Shown one piece after another: positions 8,016-14,973 of a stretch of 61,447 nucleotides of DNA (position 1 is the stretch's first letter; each line of letters begins with the position of its first letter). The stretch is taken from NCBI GenBank assembly GCA_022487055.1, contig JAKVJJ010000007.1, positions 1 through 61,447 of the forward strand. The letters run 5' to 3'. Both the position numbers and the translations under genes were made by a program. The stretch comes from Oscillospiraceae bacterium. GTDB lineage: Bacteria; Bacillota; Clostridia; Oscillospirales; Acutalibacteraceae. The notes under the pieces were generated by a model, which made no database searches, was not told where the DNA came from, and saw nothing but the letters and a program-made list of their open reading frames with translations.

Positions 8016-9653
8016 TTATTTTATTAAGTATTGTTTGTTAAACGTAAGCCCGCCCTCTAACACTCTGGTGTTTTGGTAGCCATAATATTTCAGCCTGTTT
8101 TGCAGAAGATAGGCCCGCTTTCCTTTCGCACACACCAGCAGCAGTTTGGAATCCAGAGGATACTGGGGGAGAACGCCATTGACCTTTGTCAAATCCACAT
8201 AGTCCGCGTCCGGAATTGCAGGTGAAGCGGATGCATCAATCATCTGATAATCGTCAGCCTGATGCTCCACGAATTCTTTCGGGGAAACGGTTTCCAGTGT
8301 ACCATCTATTTTGTTGCGCAAAATGTTGGCTGCATGTGCAATCGGATGTATCGCAGTAGAAAACGGCGGCGCATAGGAAAAGTCCATACTTTGTAGCTGT
8401 TCTAATGAAGCACCCAGTGAGATAGCCGTAACCGCAATATCGACCACTTTGTCGACGGCGCCCTTGCCCAGAACCTGTATGCCCAATAACTGATTTGTTT
8501 TTCTGTCTGCAATCATCTTGATGATGAAATTTCCGGAGCCCGGAAAATAATGCGCTTTATCATCCAGAACCGCAATCACAGAAACCGCGTCATACCCAGC
8601 CTTTTCCGCATCGGCTTCCGTCATACCGGTACGTCCGGCATTCAAATCGGGTAGCTTTACAACGCTTGTCCCAAGTACACCTGGATATTCTACCGATTCG
8701 CCTGAAATTTGCAATGCGGCAAGACGTCCTTCAATGTTTGCTGATGAACCCATCGGTGACCAGAACGGTTCCTGCGTAATCCGGTTCGTAACACAGGCGC
8801 AATCACCAAGCGCATAAATATCAGGGTCGTTTGTTTGTAATTGCCGATTTACTTTCACCGTTTTATTTGGCATCAATTCAATTCCTGAACCGTCTAAATA
8901 TGCCGTATTGGGACGAACGCCCAAAGCGAGTATTACCGCATCCGCTTTCATGGTGCGGTGATTTGTCTGAACTTTTTCCACCCGGGTGCTGCCTAGAATG
9001 GCTTCCAACTTCGTTTCCGTAAACACCGGGATTCCATTTTCCGACAGGTGATCCATAATATAATCGCTGATTTCCGTATCATAACCGGGCAGAATATGCG
9101 GTAGCATATCAATCACGGAAACTTTCACGCCAAAATTCAGAAGATTTTCGGCTATTTCAAGACCGATGAAACCGCCGCCGACTACAGCCACACGCTTTAC
9201 CGTTTCCGTTTCGAGATAAGAGCGTAGCGACACGGCGTCTTCCGGCGTGCGCATATAAAACACACCTTGCAGATCGCTGCCTTCTATCTTTGGCCGGACA
9301 GAGGATGCGCCCGAGGCAAGAATAAGTTTGTCATAGTGGTAATTGTTCTGTTTCCCAGTGCTAAGTTCCGTCGCATAAACTTCTTTTTTCTCACGGTCGA
9401 TGCTGGTTACTTCAGTTTCTGTCAACACTTCAACACCGGTCAATGCAGAAAACTGCTTCGGTGTATTGACAATTAGCTGTTCCTTTTGCTCAATCAATTT
9501 TCCAACATAATATGGCAGGCCGCATCCTGCATAAGAGATTTCTTTTCCTTTCGTTAATATCGTAATATCCGAATCGCGATTTTCTCTTTTCAATTTTGCG
9601 GCCGCTTTTGTACCGGCAGCCACACCACCAATTATTAAAATTTTCACAATCAT
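8016..9653 (-). CDS. FAD-dependent CoA-disulfide/persulfide reductase with C-terminal rhodanese domain
   Basis: A 545-residue flavoprotein. N-terminal FAD motif ILIIGGVAAGTKAAA, redox-active C44 in YAGCGLPYYVG (the single-cysteine CoADR active site), NAD motif VAVVGGGFIGLEIAE (~165-180), a second FAD motif with IYALGDCA, a dimerisation domain (~330-445), then a rhodanese domain (~465-545) with C508 in CAKGKRA. The fusion matches CoADR-Rhd/NADH-dependent persulfide reductases, which reduce CoA- or thiol-persulfides and release sulfide. It is the first gene of the operon running to 4296 and is divergent from a LysR gene. AAAGAGG precedes the ATG. Confidence 0.9.
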   Translation of the reverse strand: MIVKILIIGGVAAGTKAAAKLKRENRDSDITILTKGKEISYAGCGLPYYVGKLIEQKEQLIVNTPKQFSALTGVEVLTETEVTSIDREKKEVYATELSTGKQNNYHYDKLILASGASSVRPKIEGSDLQGVFYMRTPEDAVSLRSYLETETVKRVAVVGGGFIGLEIAENLLNFGVKVSVIDMLPHILPGYDTEISDYIMDHLSENGIPVFTETKLEAILGSTRVEKVQTNHRTMKADAVILALGVRPNTAYLDGSGIELMPNKTVKVNRQLQTNDPDIYALGDCACVTNRITQEPFWSPMGSSANIEGRLAALQISGESVEYPGVLGTSVVKLPDLNAGRTGMTEADAEKAGYDAVSVIAVLDDKAHYFPGSGNFIIKMIADRKTNQLLGIQVLGKGAVDKVVDIAVTAISLGASLEQLQSMDFSYAPPFSTAIHPIAHAANILRNKIDGTLETVSPKEFVEHQADDYQMIDASASPAIPDADYVDLTKVNGVLPQYPLDSKLLLVCAKGKRAYLLQNRLKYYGYQNTRVLEGGLTFNKQYLIK

Positions 9654-9661
9654 ACGCCTCT

Positions 9662-9684
9662 TTAATGAATTTTAGATTCATTAA
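9662..9684. promoter_or_regulatory. perfect inverted repeat just upstream of the reductase operon
   Basis: TTAATGAAT, five bases, ATTCATTAA: nine-base arms with no mismatch, ending about 9 bases before the start of the CoADR-rhodanese gene. It could be an operator (for example for the divergent LysR protein) or a small hairpin in the leader. There is no poly-U on the operon strand, so a terminator is unlikely. Confidence 0.6.
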
Positions 9685-9735
9685 GATTATAGCTCTTGAA
9701 TAGCAATCATAAAAGCGATATTATTTAATCAAAAT

Positions 9736-9752
9736 AATCGGTAAAACCGATT
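9736..9752. promoter_or_regulatory. inverted repeat AATCGGT-AAA-ACCGATT, likely LysR operator
   Basis: Seven-base perfect arms with a three-base centre, lying 21 bases before the LysR start codon and in the shared divergent promoter region. LysR regulators bind dyads of this size (T-N11-A type) between their own gene and the target operon. Assignment to the neighbouring LysR protein is inference from position. Confidence 0.6.
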
Positions 9753-9773
9753 GATACAAAGGAAATTGAACCT

Positions 9774-10694
9774 ATGACAATCAGACATTTAAAAATATTT
9801 ATTAAGGTTGCGGAAACTCAAAACATGACCTTAGCCGCTTCCCAACTTTATCTCGCACAGTCAACAGTAAGCCAAGCAATTCGGGAATTGGAAGAGCATT
9901 ATGGAGTAGCTCTGTTTTCCAGGCTGTCAAAAAGGCTGTATATTACCGCAGCGGGAAAGCATCTGCTAAACTATGCGCGCACAGTTGTTGCAAAGTTCAA
10001 TCAGTTGGAAGCTTCCATGCGGAAAGACAGTCAAATTGAACATTTGCGTCTTGGCACGACAATCACGGTAGCTTCCTGTTTATTGCCTTCCATACTGAAT
10101 CAATTGGAAAAACACTGCCCCCATACGGAATGGTTTTCATTGACGGCTAACACAGCAAAAATCGAAGAAAAAATTCTGAACAATGAACTGGATGTGGGAA
10201 TCGTAGAAGGAAACATAAAAAGTACAGACCTAATCAGTTTGCCTCTTGTAGATGATTGTTTGGTACTTGCATGTGCCGCCGGACATCCTCTTGCATCCAA
10301 AAAAGAAGTGACGGCGGCGGATATTGAATCGTATCCATTTGTCATGAGAGAAACCGGGAGCGGCACAAGGGAATTGTTTGTAAACTTTCTGAAACAAAAG
10401 GGGATTTCGATTCAGGTTAAAGTGGAAGCACCGTTTCCGGAGGCAATGCGAAACGCAATTCTCTTGAATGGTTGTTTAGCTGTAATATCAATTCGGCTTT
10501 TAGAAAACGAAATCAAGGCCGGGACTGTTAAAATATTCCGGAATCGTTCCGGAGAGTGGAATAGAACCTTTAAACTGGTTTATCACAAAGATACATTTGT
10601 TACTCCATCCATATCTTTCTTATCCCATTTGCTCGAGGAATATAAAAAGCCGAATTATATGGAGACTCCAAACGATCGCTATTTAGCACTATAA
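9774..10694 (+). CDS. LysR-family transcriptional regulator (CysB/CysL-like)
   Basis: A 306-residue regulator. Winged helix-turn-helix at residues 1-60 (TLAASQLYLAQSTVSQAIRELEE), then a linker helix and a two-lobed co-inducer domain (~90-295). It is divergent from the reductase/importer operon with a 120-base gap holding two perfect inverted repeats, the classic LysR arrangement. It therefore probably controls that operon in response to a sulfur or redox metabolite such as O-acetylserine, sulfite or sulfide; the effector is not visible. AAAGGAAA lies upstream of the ATG. Confidence 0.85.
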   Translation: MTIRHLKIFIKVAETQNMTLAASQLYLAQSTVSQAIRELEEHYGVALFSRLSKRLYITAAGKHLLNYARTVVAKFNQLEASMRKDSQIEHLRLGTTITVASCLLPSILNQLEKHCPHTEWFSLTANTAKIEEKILNNELDVGIVEGNIKSTDLISLPLVDDCLVLACAAGHPLASKKEVTAADIESYPFVMRETGSGTRELFVNFLKQKGISIQVKVEAPFPEAMRNAILLNGCLAVISIRLLENEIKAGTVKIFRNRSGEWNRTFKLVYHKDTFVTPSISFLSHLLEEYKKPNYMETPNDRYLAL

Positions 10695-10713
10695 ATGATT
10701 TCCCTGCTATTAA

Positions 10714-10742
10714 TTGACTTTATATTTTCATGATAGTAAACT
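10714..10742 (+). promoter_or_regulatory. promoter of the DUF134 gene
   Basis: TTGACT (10714-10719), 17-base spacer, TAAACT (10737-10742), about 38 bases before the start codon at 10781. It suggests the DUF134 gene has its own transcript separate from the LysR gene ending at 10694. Confidence 0.55.
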
Positions 10743-10780
10743 TGGATTATCGACTTGTTCGTAAAATGGAGCTGATTAAT

Positions 10781-11254
10781 ATGGCCAGACCTACGAAATG
10801 GAGAAAAATCGAAAATGTTCCTGCCGTTCAATTCTTCGTACCATCTGAAACAGAATTGCAGGAAGTTCCGGAAAATATATTAAAGCTGGAAGAGCTGGAA
10901 GCAATCCGCCTGAAGGATTTGGAAGGTCTGGAACAGGAAGAATGCGCGGAAAAGATGGAAGTATCGCGTCCTACTTTTCAACGAATCCTCATTTCAGGAC
11001 GAGAAAAAATTGCTGACAGCCTGATTAACGGAAAAACAATTCACATTGAGGGCGGAAACTTTACAAGGAACATCTGTCCGGTGAAATGTCTTGACTGCGG
11101 GAAAGAATGGTCAGAAAGTTTTGAAAACATGAAAGCCATCAAAAACGGTGCTTATACCTGCCCAAGCTGTGGTTCAAAAAAGATTGCCTGCCGTCGGAAC
11201 TGCAAGGGGAAGTTCTGCAGACGAAACTGTTGGCGGTATGATGACAATGACTGA
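10781..11254 (+). CDS. DUF134 family DNA-binding regulator
   Basis: A 157-residue protein that begins MARPTKWRKIENVP, the signature opening of DUF134. Start taken at ATG 10781 behind GGAG; an upstream in-frame ATG at 10730 lacks a site. A sigma-70 region 4-like helix-turn-helix covers ~55-95 (QEECAEKMEVSRPTFQRIL). The C-terminus is Cys-rich (CxxC pairs CPVKCLDC, CPSC, then CRRNCKGKFC), likely metal- or cluster-binding. In other anaerobes DUF134 genes sit beside MTH1175/NifX and Mrp genes, as here, so it probably regulates the following cluster, sensing metal or redox state. A terminator follows at once. Confidence 0.8.
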   Translation: MARPTKWRKIENVPAVQFFVPSETELQEVPENILKLEELEAIRLKDLEGLEQEECAEKMEVSRPTFQRILISGREKIADSLINGKTIHIEGGNFTRNICPVKCLDCGKEWSESFENMKAIKNGAYTCPSCGSKKIACRRNCKGKFCRRNCWRYDDND

Positions 11255-11259
11255 TACTC

Positions 11260-11287
11260 AAGGAACGTGAATCACGTTCCTTTTTTA
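11260..11287 (+). terminator. intrinsic terminator after the DUF134 gene
   Basis: AGGAACGTGA pairs with TCACGTTCC(T) and is followed by six or more Ts. It separates the regulator transcript from the next promoter only 13 bases further on. Confidence 0.85.
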
Positions 11288-11299
11288 TTGCTTTCAATA

Positions 11300-11341
11300 T
11301 TGACATATGCCCATAATTGGATTAGACTTAGTTGTGGGCAT
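11300..11341 (+). promoter_or_regulatory. strong promoter embedded in an inverted repeat (ATGCCCATAA / TTGTGGGCAT)
   Basis: TTGACA (11300-11305), 17-base spacer and TAGACT (11323-11328). The spacer contains ACATATGCCCATAA (11303-11316). A matching inverted half-site TTGTGGGCAT lies at 11332-11341, so a dimeric repressor binding both would cover -35 to +8. ACATATGCCCATA is repeated exactly at 12233-12245. The DUF134 protein encoded 50 bases upstream is the obvious candidate binder (inference). Confidence 0.7.
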
Positions 11342-11372
11342 TAGACCATAATCAAAAAATCAAGAAAGGCTT

Positions 11373-11605
11373 TTGATAAAAGTTCATATTCTGGCGGTAC
11401 ATGGACGATCCATTTTGATTGAATATCAAGGCGGCAACTTTCTTTTCGATTTACTACAAAAATGCCGCACATATGAGGCTGGATTTGAAGGTACAAAAAG
11501 TCATTTCCCCTGCACGGTACCGGCTTGAACGCGGCTTTCGAGATAAAAAAGCAGTTCGGAGACCGGTGTCTGCTGTTGAAAGCAGGGGATTTTTTAGAGT
11601 TGTAA
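11373..11605 (+). pseudogene. remnant of an MBL-fold metallo-hydrolase gene (internal deletion, frameshifts)
   Basis: From TTG 11373 the frame reads IKVHILAVHGRSILIEYQGG then NFLFD, the N-terminal strand of the MBL-fold family common in such clusters. Near the other end, PLHGTGLNAAFEIKKQFGD and CLLLKAGDFLEL followed by TAA (11603) form the usual C-terminus, but in another frame; a middle piece LKVQKVI is in the third frame. Only ~77 codons remain where the family has ~250, and the metal-binding HxHxDH core is gone. The strong promoter at 11300 presumably once served this gene. No other intact copy is in the window. Confidence 0.75.
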
Positions 11606-11676
11606 AAATGGATTGTTCTTGCTGAAAAGCATGATCACTTTAGTTAGTTAAAAATATTGAAAAGGAGCTTTTTATT

Positions 11677-12168
11677 ATGGAAAAAACAAATGCAAACATG
11701 AAATCCTGCCTTCAGCCCGCACCGAATGTTCTTGTGTCATGCCGGGGAACGGACGGAAAAAACAACGCACTTGCCGTGGCTTACTGCGGCAACTGCAGTT
11801 ATGATCCTCCCATGGTGATGGTCGGAATCGTCCCTTCCCGATATTCCTACCATATGGTCAAGGAAACAAAGTGTTTTGTTGTCAATCTCGTAGGCGCGGA
11901 ACAGAAGGAAATGTTTGATTACCTCGGCAGCCACAGTGGACGGGATGAGGATAAACTGGCAAAATGCGGCGCGGCCGTCGCGGAAGGCGAAAAAGTTAAC
12001 GCCCCGATTCTAGAGGACTGCCCAGTCAACATCGAGTGCTCGGTCGTCGATTCCATCAAGACCGGCTCTCACGAAATGTTTATCGGGAAAATCGAAGCGG
12101 TACACTGCGATAAGTCCCTTTTGAAAGAAAACGGTGATATCGACTTCTCGAAAATCAGGCTTTTGTAA
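11677..12168 (+). CDS. flavin reductase-like (DIM6/NTAB) FMN-binding protein
   Basis: A 163-residue protein of the flavin-reductase domain family. It shows the FMN-binding split-barrel pattern (NNALAVAYCGNCSYDPPMVMVGI), a VVNLVG motif and an SHEMFIGKIEAV segment near the end. Such proteins bind FMN and pass electrons from NAD(P)H to flavins or partner proteins. AAAAGGAGC lies 8 bases before the ATG. It is probably read from the promoter at 11300 through the decayed MBL gene. It is the redox member of the cluster; its partner is unknown. Confidence 0.8.
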   Translation: MEKTNANMKSCLQPAPNVLVSCRGTDGKNNALAVAYCGNCSYDPPMVMVGIVPSRYSYHMVKETKCFVVNLVGAEQKEMFDYLGSHSGRDEDKLAKCGAAVAEGEKVNAPILEDCPVNIECSVVDSIKTGSHEMFIGKIEAVHCDKSLLKENGDIDFSKIRLL

Positions 12169-12186
12169 AGAACCTTAAAGCAATTA

Positions 12187-12245
12187 TAAGCATATGCTTA
12201 CAATTTAACGGAATTGGCAATATAGATAACGAACATATGCCCATA
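12187..12245 (+). promoter_or_regulatory. regulatory region with 14-bp palindrome and repeated ACATATGCCCATA motif
   Basis: TAAGCATATGCTTA (12187-12200) is a perfect 14-base palindrome with CATATG at its centre. ACATATGCCCATA at 12233-12245 is identical over 13 bases to the element in the promoter at 11303. Both lie in the 93-base gap before the Mrp ATPase gene. No clean -35/-10 pair is evident, so the element may overlap a weak or activated promoter. Confidence 0.6.
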
Positions 12246-12261
12246 GTAAGAGGTATTTGAA

Positions 12262-13143
12262 ATGGAAGATGAATGTAGCTGCGGCAAAACATCATGCGAC
12301 GAAAGTTGTGGGGAAAACTGCGCAAGAAAAGACGACAAAAAAGAGACACCTAATAACAGTTTCGTAGCAGAATTGAACGCATCAAGCAGCGTGAAACACG
12401 TAATCGGTATCGTTAGCGGAAAAGGTGGCGTCGGGAAATCGCTTGTCTCTTCCCTGCTCTCCGTCCTGTTCAACAGAAAAGGATACAGAACAGCTATCTT
12501 GGATGCTGATATTACCGGCCCTTCCATCCCCAGAATGTTTGGGATAAAGGGCAAGGCCGTAGGAAATGATTTAGAACTTTTCCCGAAACAGACCAATGGC
12601 GGCATCCATGTCATGTCGGTTAATTTGCTCCTTGATACGGAAGAAACGCCGGTTGTCTGGCGCGGCCCGCTGATTGCCAACATCGTCAAGCAGTTTTGGA
12701 CTGATGTCGTATGGGGGAATATCGATTTTATGTTTGTCGATATGCCACCCGGTACAGGTGACGTTCCTCTCACCGTTTTCCAGTCTCTCCCAGTTGACGG
12801 CATCATTATCGTCACTTCCCCGCAGGATCTTGTATCGATGATTGTAAAGAAAGCCTACAACATGGCAAGAATGATGAATATCCCTGTTCTTGGTATAGTA
12901 GAAAACATGAGTTATTATCAATGCCCCGATTGTGGCCGGAAGGAAGAGATTTTTGGCAAAAGCAAACTGCCGGAAACCGCCGCTCAACTTGGCCTTGATG
13001 TTCTTGGCCGCATCCCGATTGATCCTGCGCTGGCACGTCTATGTGATGAGGGTAAAATTGAAGACGAGAATAAGGAATATCTGAGCCAGGCCGTTGAGAC
13101 GATTGAAAGGAAACTGCACGCCGGAGAGGAAATCAAAAAATGA
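12262..13143 (+). CDS. Mrp/NBP35-family Fe-S carrier ATPase
   Basis: A 293-residue P-loop ATPase. The first 20 residues hold five cysteines (C5, C7, C12, C16, C20), a short metal- or cluster-binding head. The deviant Walker A SGKGGVGKS is at ~52-60, the ATPase core has DMPPGTGD, and a CPDC pair near residue 220 is the bridging-cluster site of Mrp/ApbC dimers. Family members carry and deliver [4Fe-4S] clusters. AGAGGT precedes the ATG. It overlaps the next gene by 4 bases, beginning a tightly packed operon. In ORP clusters of other anaerobes an Mrp protein is a standard member. Confidence 0.88.
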   Translation: MEDECSCGKTSCDESCGENCARKDDKKETPNNSFVAELNASSSVKHVIGIVSGKGGVGKSLVSSLLSVLFNRKGYRTAILDADITGPSIPRMFGIKGKAVGNDLELFPKQTNGGIHVMSVNLLLDTEETPVVWRGPLIANIVKQFWTDVVWGNIDFMFVDMPPGTGDVPLTVFQSLPVDGIIIVTSPQDLVSMIVKKAYNMARMMNIPVLGIVENMSYYQCPDCGRKEEIFGKSKLPETAAQLGLDVLGRIPIDPALARLCDEGKIEDENKEYLSQAVETIERKLHAGEEIKK

Positions 13144-13607
13144 ATCACGAGCAACGCGCAGTAGCATTATTTAAGCAGGGATATAACTGTTCCCAGTCCG
13201 TTTTTGCAGCTTTCAGTGAAGAACTAGGAATAAATCAGGAAACAGCGCTGAAAATATCGTCGTCTTTTGGCGGCGGCATGGGAAGGCTGCGTGAAGTCTG
13301 TGGGGCCGTATCAGGAATGTTTATGGTATTGGGCCTGAAAGAAGGTTATACCGACCCCACGGATGGTTCCCTGAAAGCACAGCATTATCAAAAGGTTCAG
13401 GAATTAGCAAAAAAATTCGAGCAGAAAAACGGCTCCATTGTCTGCAGGGAACTTTTAGGATTAAACCAAAAGCATGACAGCCCCATCCCTGAATCGAGAA
13501 CGAAAAGTTATTATAAAAAACGTCCCTGCGCGGAACTTGTCGGAATGGCAGCCAAATTTCTGGATGAATTTTTTGAAGAGGAAAATCAGAAAGGAAACTC
13601 GATATGA
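13140..13607 (+). CDS. C_GCAxxG_C_C family protein (putative redox/metal protein)
   Basis: A 155-residue protein with the hallmark cysteines: YNCSQSVFAAF (C18), then VCGAVSG (the GCAxxG-like site), VCRELLG and RPCAELV. A Gly-rich FGGGMGRLREVCG centre is typical. The family is widespread in anaerobes next to redox genes and is thought to bind a metal or cluster; no reaction is established. Start overlaps the previous stop (ATGA) and the end overlaps the next gene by 4 bases, so translation is coupled. Confidence 0.85.
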   Translation: MNHEQRAVALFKQGYNCSQSVFAAFSEELGINQETALKISSSFGGGMGRLREVCGAVSGMFMVLGLKEGYTDPTDGSLKAQHYQKVQELAKKFEQKNGSIVCRELLGLNQKHDSPIPESRTKSYYKKRPCAELVGMAAKFLDEFFEEENQKGNSI

Positions 13608-13972
13608 AAATTGCAATTCCTTCAGAAGGGAAAGAGCTTGGCAGTGCCGTTTGCCAGTCTTTTGGAAGGACTATTTATTTTATCCTTGTTGATACCGATA
13701 CGCAAAATTTTACGGTTTTGGACAACGAGGCTACTGCGGCACAGGGCGGTGCAGGAATCAAAGCCGCTCAGGCCATTGTTGACAGCGGAGCAGAAGCTGT
13801 TGTGACATTCCATTGCGGTGAAAACGCCGCCGATGTTTTGAAAGCAGCCAACATCAAAATTCTGAAAGCAGTTCCCGCAACAGTTAGAGAAATTGTTGAA
13901 AAATTTAAGAAGGACAAGCTTTCAGAGCTGACCGAAATTCACGCCGGGTATCACGGTGGCGGCAGCCAATGA
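13604..13972 (+). CDS. MTH1175/NifX-like (dinitrogenase Fe-Mo cofactor family) protein
   Basis: A 122-residue single-domain protein: N-terminal MKIAIPSEGKELGSAVCQSFGR, then a ribonuclease-H-like fold with ENAADVLKAANIKILKAVPAT and a Gly/His tail (HAGYHGGG). The domain binds Fe-Mo cofactor precursors in NifX/NifY and a Mo-Cu-sulfide cluster in the orange protein of Desulfovibrio. No nifHDK is nearby, so a role in nitrogen fixation is unlikely. The preceding gene overlaps by 4 bases. It is a candidate metal-sulfide cluster carrier of the complex. Confidence 0.85.
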   Translation: MKIAIPSEGKELGSAVCQSFGRTIYFILVDTDTQNFTVLDNEATAAQGGAGIKAAQAIVDSGAEAVVTFHCGENAADVLKAANIKILKAVPATVREIVEKFKKDKLSELTEIHAGYHGGGSQ

Positions 13973-14146
13973 ATGCTGCGGTGGCTCCAAATGCATCTTA
14001 CGCTTGAAGTGGACGACGCAGTCCGCATGGTGGATTGTCTGAACGGTTGTGGTGAAAGGCTGTCCGCTATCATTTTTGACCGGATATCCGACATCAACAG
14101 ACACGAACCTTTTGGATGTTCGACGGAGGAAACAAAATGCAAATAG
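13973..14146 (+). CDS. small hypothetical protein (57 aa) tucked between the NifX-like and MinD-like genes
   Basis: ATG 13973 follows the previous stop directly (TGA-ATG), and the TAG at 14144-14146 overlaps the next start at 14137, so the ORF exactly fills the gap. An internal ATG at 13991 is an alternative start. The product is acidic to neutral with two close cysteines (DCLNGCGERL) and a later Cys (FGCSTEE). I do not recognise a family. The tight tiling within the operon favours a real gene; the weak ribosome binding site argues against it. Confidence 0.45.
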   Translation: MLRWLQMHLTLEVDDAVRMVDCLNGCGERLSAIIFDRISDINRHEPFGCSTEETKCK

Positions 14147-14973
14147 CTGTTTTGAGCGGGAAAGGCGGAACCGGAAAGACTTTTGTATCGGTAAATCTGG
14201 CTGTCACTGCAAAGAATTCTACGTATCTGGACTGCGACGTGGAAGAGCCAAACGGACACCTTTTCTTAAAGCCTGAAATTCATGAAACAGAGGCGGTGGA
14301 AATTGCCGTCCCAGAATTCGATCCCGATGCGTGCGACGGCTGCCGCGCCTGCATCCGGTTTTGCCGCTTCAATGCTCTTGCCTTTATCAAGGAAAAGCCT
14401 TATCTTTTTGCAGAACTGTGTCATTCCTGCTCAGGCTGTATGTTAATCTGTCATAACCATGCCATTCATGAAGTGAACCGGCGGATCGGCATGATTGAAA
14501 AAGGAAAATCCGGCGGGATTTCCGTCATTACCGGAACGTTAGACAGTGGCGAAGCGACCAGTGTTCCAGTCATTCGTCAGCTGCTCAGGGATGCTCCCAC
14601 TGAGGGAACTGTCATTATCGACTGCCCGCCCGGCAGTTCCTGCACCGTTATGGAAAGCATCCGGAATTCTGATTTTTGCCTGTTGGTAGCGGAACCTACT
14701 CTGTTTGGAATTGAGAATTTAAAGCTTGTCGTTCAGCTTGTAAAAACTTTTCATAAAAAATGTGGAATCGTTGTCAACAAAGATACCGAAATTGTTGATC
14801 CGATTAAAGTCCTGGCGAATGAAAGCAACATACCGGTCCTTGCACGGATTCCCTATGACCAAGGACTGGCGGAAATTAATGCCCGCGGCGGACTTGCAGT
14901 TGAGGATAAAAAATATGAGAAGATTTTTCGTGGCTTGCTGGTGAAAATCGAGAAATCCGGGGGTAAATCATGA
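14137..14973 (+). CDS. MinD/ParA-family ATPase with ferredoxin insert (ORP-complex type), first copy
   Basis: A 278-residue ATPase. Walker A SGKGGTGKT at ~7-15; a ferredoxin-like insertion with C66/69/72/76 and C95/98/101/105 binding two [4Fe-4S] clusters; then IIDCPPGSSC (Walker A'/B region) and VAEPTLFGIENLKL. This insertion architecture is that of the paired MinD proteins of the orange-protein operon in sulfate reducers. Start at ATG 14137 behind GGAGGAAAC; an in-frame ATG at 14116 has a poorer site. It overlaps the second copy by 4 bases. Confidence 0.88.
   Translation: MQIAVLSGKGGTGKTFVSVNLAVTAKNSTYLDCDVEEPNGHLFLKPEIHETEAVEIAVPEFDPDACDGCRACIRFCRFNALAFIKEKPYLFAELCHSCSGCMLICHNHAIHEVNRRIGMIEKGKSGGISVITGTLDSGEATSVPVIRQLLRDAPTEGTVIIDCPPGSSCTVMESIRNSDFCLLVAEPTLFGIENLKLVVQLVKTFHKKCGIVVNKDTEIVDPIKVLANESNIPVLARIPYDQGLAEINARGGLAVEDKKYEKIFRGLLVKIEKSGGKS

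Noticed and set aside
11419-11625. A 68-codon ORF
   Set aside because: No ribosome binding site; it only covers the middle frame of the decayed MBL-fold gene and runs past its end.
11329-11676. A long structured leader or riboswitch (FMN or Moco type) before the flavin reductase gene
   Set aside because: Complementary bits such as TCCCCTGC/GCAGGGGA suggested a fold, but no riboswitch consensus fits, and the stretch is better explained as remains of an MBL-fold gene read in several frames.
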